From Phellopilus nigrolimitatus (Eukaryota > Basidiomycota > Agaricomycetes > Hymenochaetales > Hymenochaetaceae), in assembly GCA_021029095.1 (NCBI GenBank), contig JAJOHG010000163.1, positions 1-56,016 on the forward strand: a DNA stretch of 56,016 nucleotides, given 5' to 3'. The position numbers were made by a program, and so were the translations under genes. This document shows, piece by piece, positions 54,374 through 56,016 of the stretch; within the stretch, counting starts at the first letter, position 1, and every line of letters starts with the position of its first letter. The notes under the pieces were generated by a model. The model had not been told where the DNA came from. It searched no databases and saw nothing but the letters and a program-made list of their open reading frames with translations.

Positions 54374-56016
54374 GGCTCCAGCGATTCTACCTAGCCCAGA
54401 TTCACTGTAACTAAGACCTGTGTGCCGTATGGGCTGCAGCTGAATAGAATCGTGATCTGAACCGCGAGCTAACTCGCGCTCTCCCCGTCTCCACGACGTT
54501 CCGAGATTCGTCAAAATACTGATCCGAGTTCAAGAAACGTTCATAAGCAAGATCGTTGGGACGAGCGAGAATGCATAGGAGGCGCTCGACAACACATGTC
54601 TGCAGAGTCGGAGTGGCAGTGTCGAGTGACCATTTCCACATATGGGGCCTTACGCCACCGTGGCCACTCTGCTTTCATAGCATGTCCAGGAGAATTTTGA
54701 TTTGCTCTCCGTCCCTCAGTTTGCACAACGGGTGTCTGTCCTTTTTTTTGATACGTCTTGACATTTCTGCTGAGGCCGAGTACAAATAGAGCCCAATGGA
54801 TCGCATCACTCAATGCCGTACACAAACGCGTGTAAACCATCCCGAACAAAACTCGTTAAACAGAAAAAGCCCCCACACGTGTACTTGGCTCCTTCTCAAG
54901 AGCAGAAAGGTATGTAGAGAAAATTATCTGTCCAAGGGTACCGCCTTCCGGAAGCTAGTCAGTCTGCAGAGAACAAGTCGAATTGCTGAGAACCAATGCA
55001 AGGGCAAGCTCGCAGTCTTCTCGAAGCATTGCTCCCAAGACCTACATAGGGAATACGCGCCTCGCGCGATGACCGCGCGCTCTCCGCGTATTTCTCTCAC
55101 TGTCTTGTCGGACGAACTTCCGGCAGAACCAAAAGTAGACTGGTGTCCGGCGGCCGCCGATCCTTGTGGTTACCACAAAAGGTAATAAAACGAGCGTCTT
55201 CAAAACCAACATGAAATATTTTTTATGGCGAGAGAGAAATGGCGAAGGCCTCTGTTGGGGAATACGGTAAGCCGACCTGAACGGCCAAAACTGAGATCGG
55301 AAAGATAGGAAAGAAAGATAGGAAAAAGATGAAGAAAGAGGGTAGCATGCCTAAGCGCTATACGCCACACTTGGCCCATAAGCTTTCCGTCGATCGCACA
55401 CTTCTTGCCGCGTCCGTCGGGCCAACAGATGTGAGTCGAGCTTTACACACCTTAAACTTTAGTCACTGATAATATACCCAAACAGACATCTCGACACCAT
55501 TTCTGTATCTCTTGCCGCGCCGTTCTACAGCCACACGAGAGCACCTATTGCGGCGCTTGTCCTGGGATTTGGCCTTCCCGTAAGCTGCCGCGGTTCGTAA
55601 GTTCTCAAGAACACCTCGAAGATCCAAAGACAATAAGACATGCTCAGGTGTGCGAAAGACAAGCGGTCAGACCCTCCGAACCCATCAGACCGGTCTCTCT
55701 GAAGGACCTAAAGTCCGTCTGCCGCCTGCATCTGATGGCTGGCCGAACTGTTTGTTTGATCACGGCGGAAGTGCCAATAGAGGACCCGGCGGTGCCTGCC
55801 AATAGACCGACCATTCAAATTTTTCCTGAAGTCCTCCCATAGCTATCCACCCAACTCGCTCGCCCCTCCCCCTCCAGCACAAGGCTCACTCAACTATCTG
55901 GTTTCCTAGAATCGCAATCGCTGCTTTCTGAGCGCATCTTCGTATTCACAAACATGCCAAGGACCGCAATTCTTCACATTCACCGCCTTGATCGTAATAA
56001 GTAACAGCATATACGT
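54374..56016. other. Upstream region of the phosphate transporter, no convincing gene
   Basis: The last 1.6 kb contains open frames such as 54,796-55,185 (+) and 55,648-55,842 (+) with no recognisable content. A purine-rich tract with AGATAGGAAA repeats lies at about 55,296-55,345. A CACGTG E-box (54,876-54,881) lies about 500 bp upstream of the transporter start. Confidence 0.45.
54876..54881. promoter_or_regulatory. CACGTG E-box upstream of phosphate transporter
   Basis: CACGTG in the context ACACGTGTA is the core of the site bound by Pho4-type bHLH factors in yeast phosphate control. Its place about 500 bp upstream of a phosphate transporter start is suggestive. A 6-bp site is expected by chance every few kb, so support is weak. 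Confidence 0.25.

Noticed and set aside
54411..55842. Short genes at 54,541-54,849 (-), 54,796-55,185 (+) and 55,648-55,842 (+)
   Set aside because: No motif, no intron support, and the first two overlap on opposite strands with no reason to choose either.
1..56016. CRISPR arrays, rRNA or tRNA genes
   Set aside because: No regularly spaced repeats were found, and no clear tRNA T-arm/B-box pattern or rRNA stretch was seen by eye. A tRNA scan could still find a tRNA missed here.

Overview
The window looks like nuclear DNA of a filamentous basidiomycete, most probably an Agaricomycete. Genes are compact and interrupted by many introns of about 50-60 bp with GT(A/G)NGT donors. Coding DNA is GC-rich and intergenic DNA AT-rich. 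The gene set (Slm1-like PH protein, Pho88, Mgm1, Mgs1, Med22, Pop4, uricase, oxalate decarboxylase) is fungal. Assignment below that level is not supported by what can be read here. All exon structures were inferred by eye from splice sites and reading frame.

Layout. 1-8,750 is gene-poor. It holds a 381-bp TA-flanked miniature element and an oxalate decarboxylase gene with an in-frame stop at a metal-ligand codon, then more than 5 kb without a convincing gene. 8,750-15,490 carries three minus-strand genes: a zinc-finger regulator combining two C2H2 fingers with a Zn2Cys6 cluster, urate oxidase, and ATP synthase subunit g. 15,490-18,300 is gene-poor and holds a perfect 19-bp hairpin and degenerate repeats. 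18,300-21,900 has a divergent PHO88/SLM1-like pair.

22,483-42,072 is the most striking part. Two inverted arms of about 4 kb (22,483-26,447 and 38,114-42,072) flank an 11.7-kb spacer. Each arm carries an HMG-box gene, a short-chain dehydrogenase gene and the 5' part of an MGS1/WRNIP1 gene. MGS1 is complete on the right but only a wrecked relic on the left. The outer breakpoint falls inside the HMG-box coding sequence, so the two HMG proteins share their DNA-binding half but have different C-termini. The spacer holds a second miniature element, a DUF2235 hydrolase, the dynamin-like GTPase Mgm1, and an unrecognised gene with frame breaks.

42,480-54,373 is dense housekeeping DNA: SCP2-type lipid carrier, DapA-family aldolase, Med22, Pop4, a SAM-domain tail-anchored protein, and an SPX-domain phosphate transporter of the Pho87/90/91 type. 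54,374-56,016 shows no convincing gene.

Functionally this is mainly a housekeeping neighbourhood covering mitochondria, RNA processing, phosphate, transcription and DNA damage tolerance. It was rearranged by one inverted segmental duplication that made a second copy of a regulator-plus-oxidoreductase pair with a shared promoter region. No CRISPR array, secretion cassette, pheromone gene or receptor was seen.
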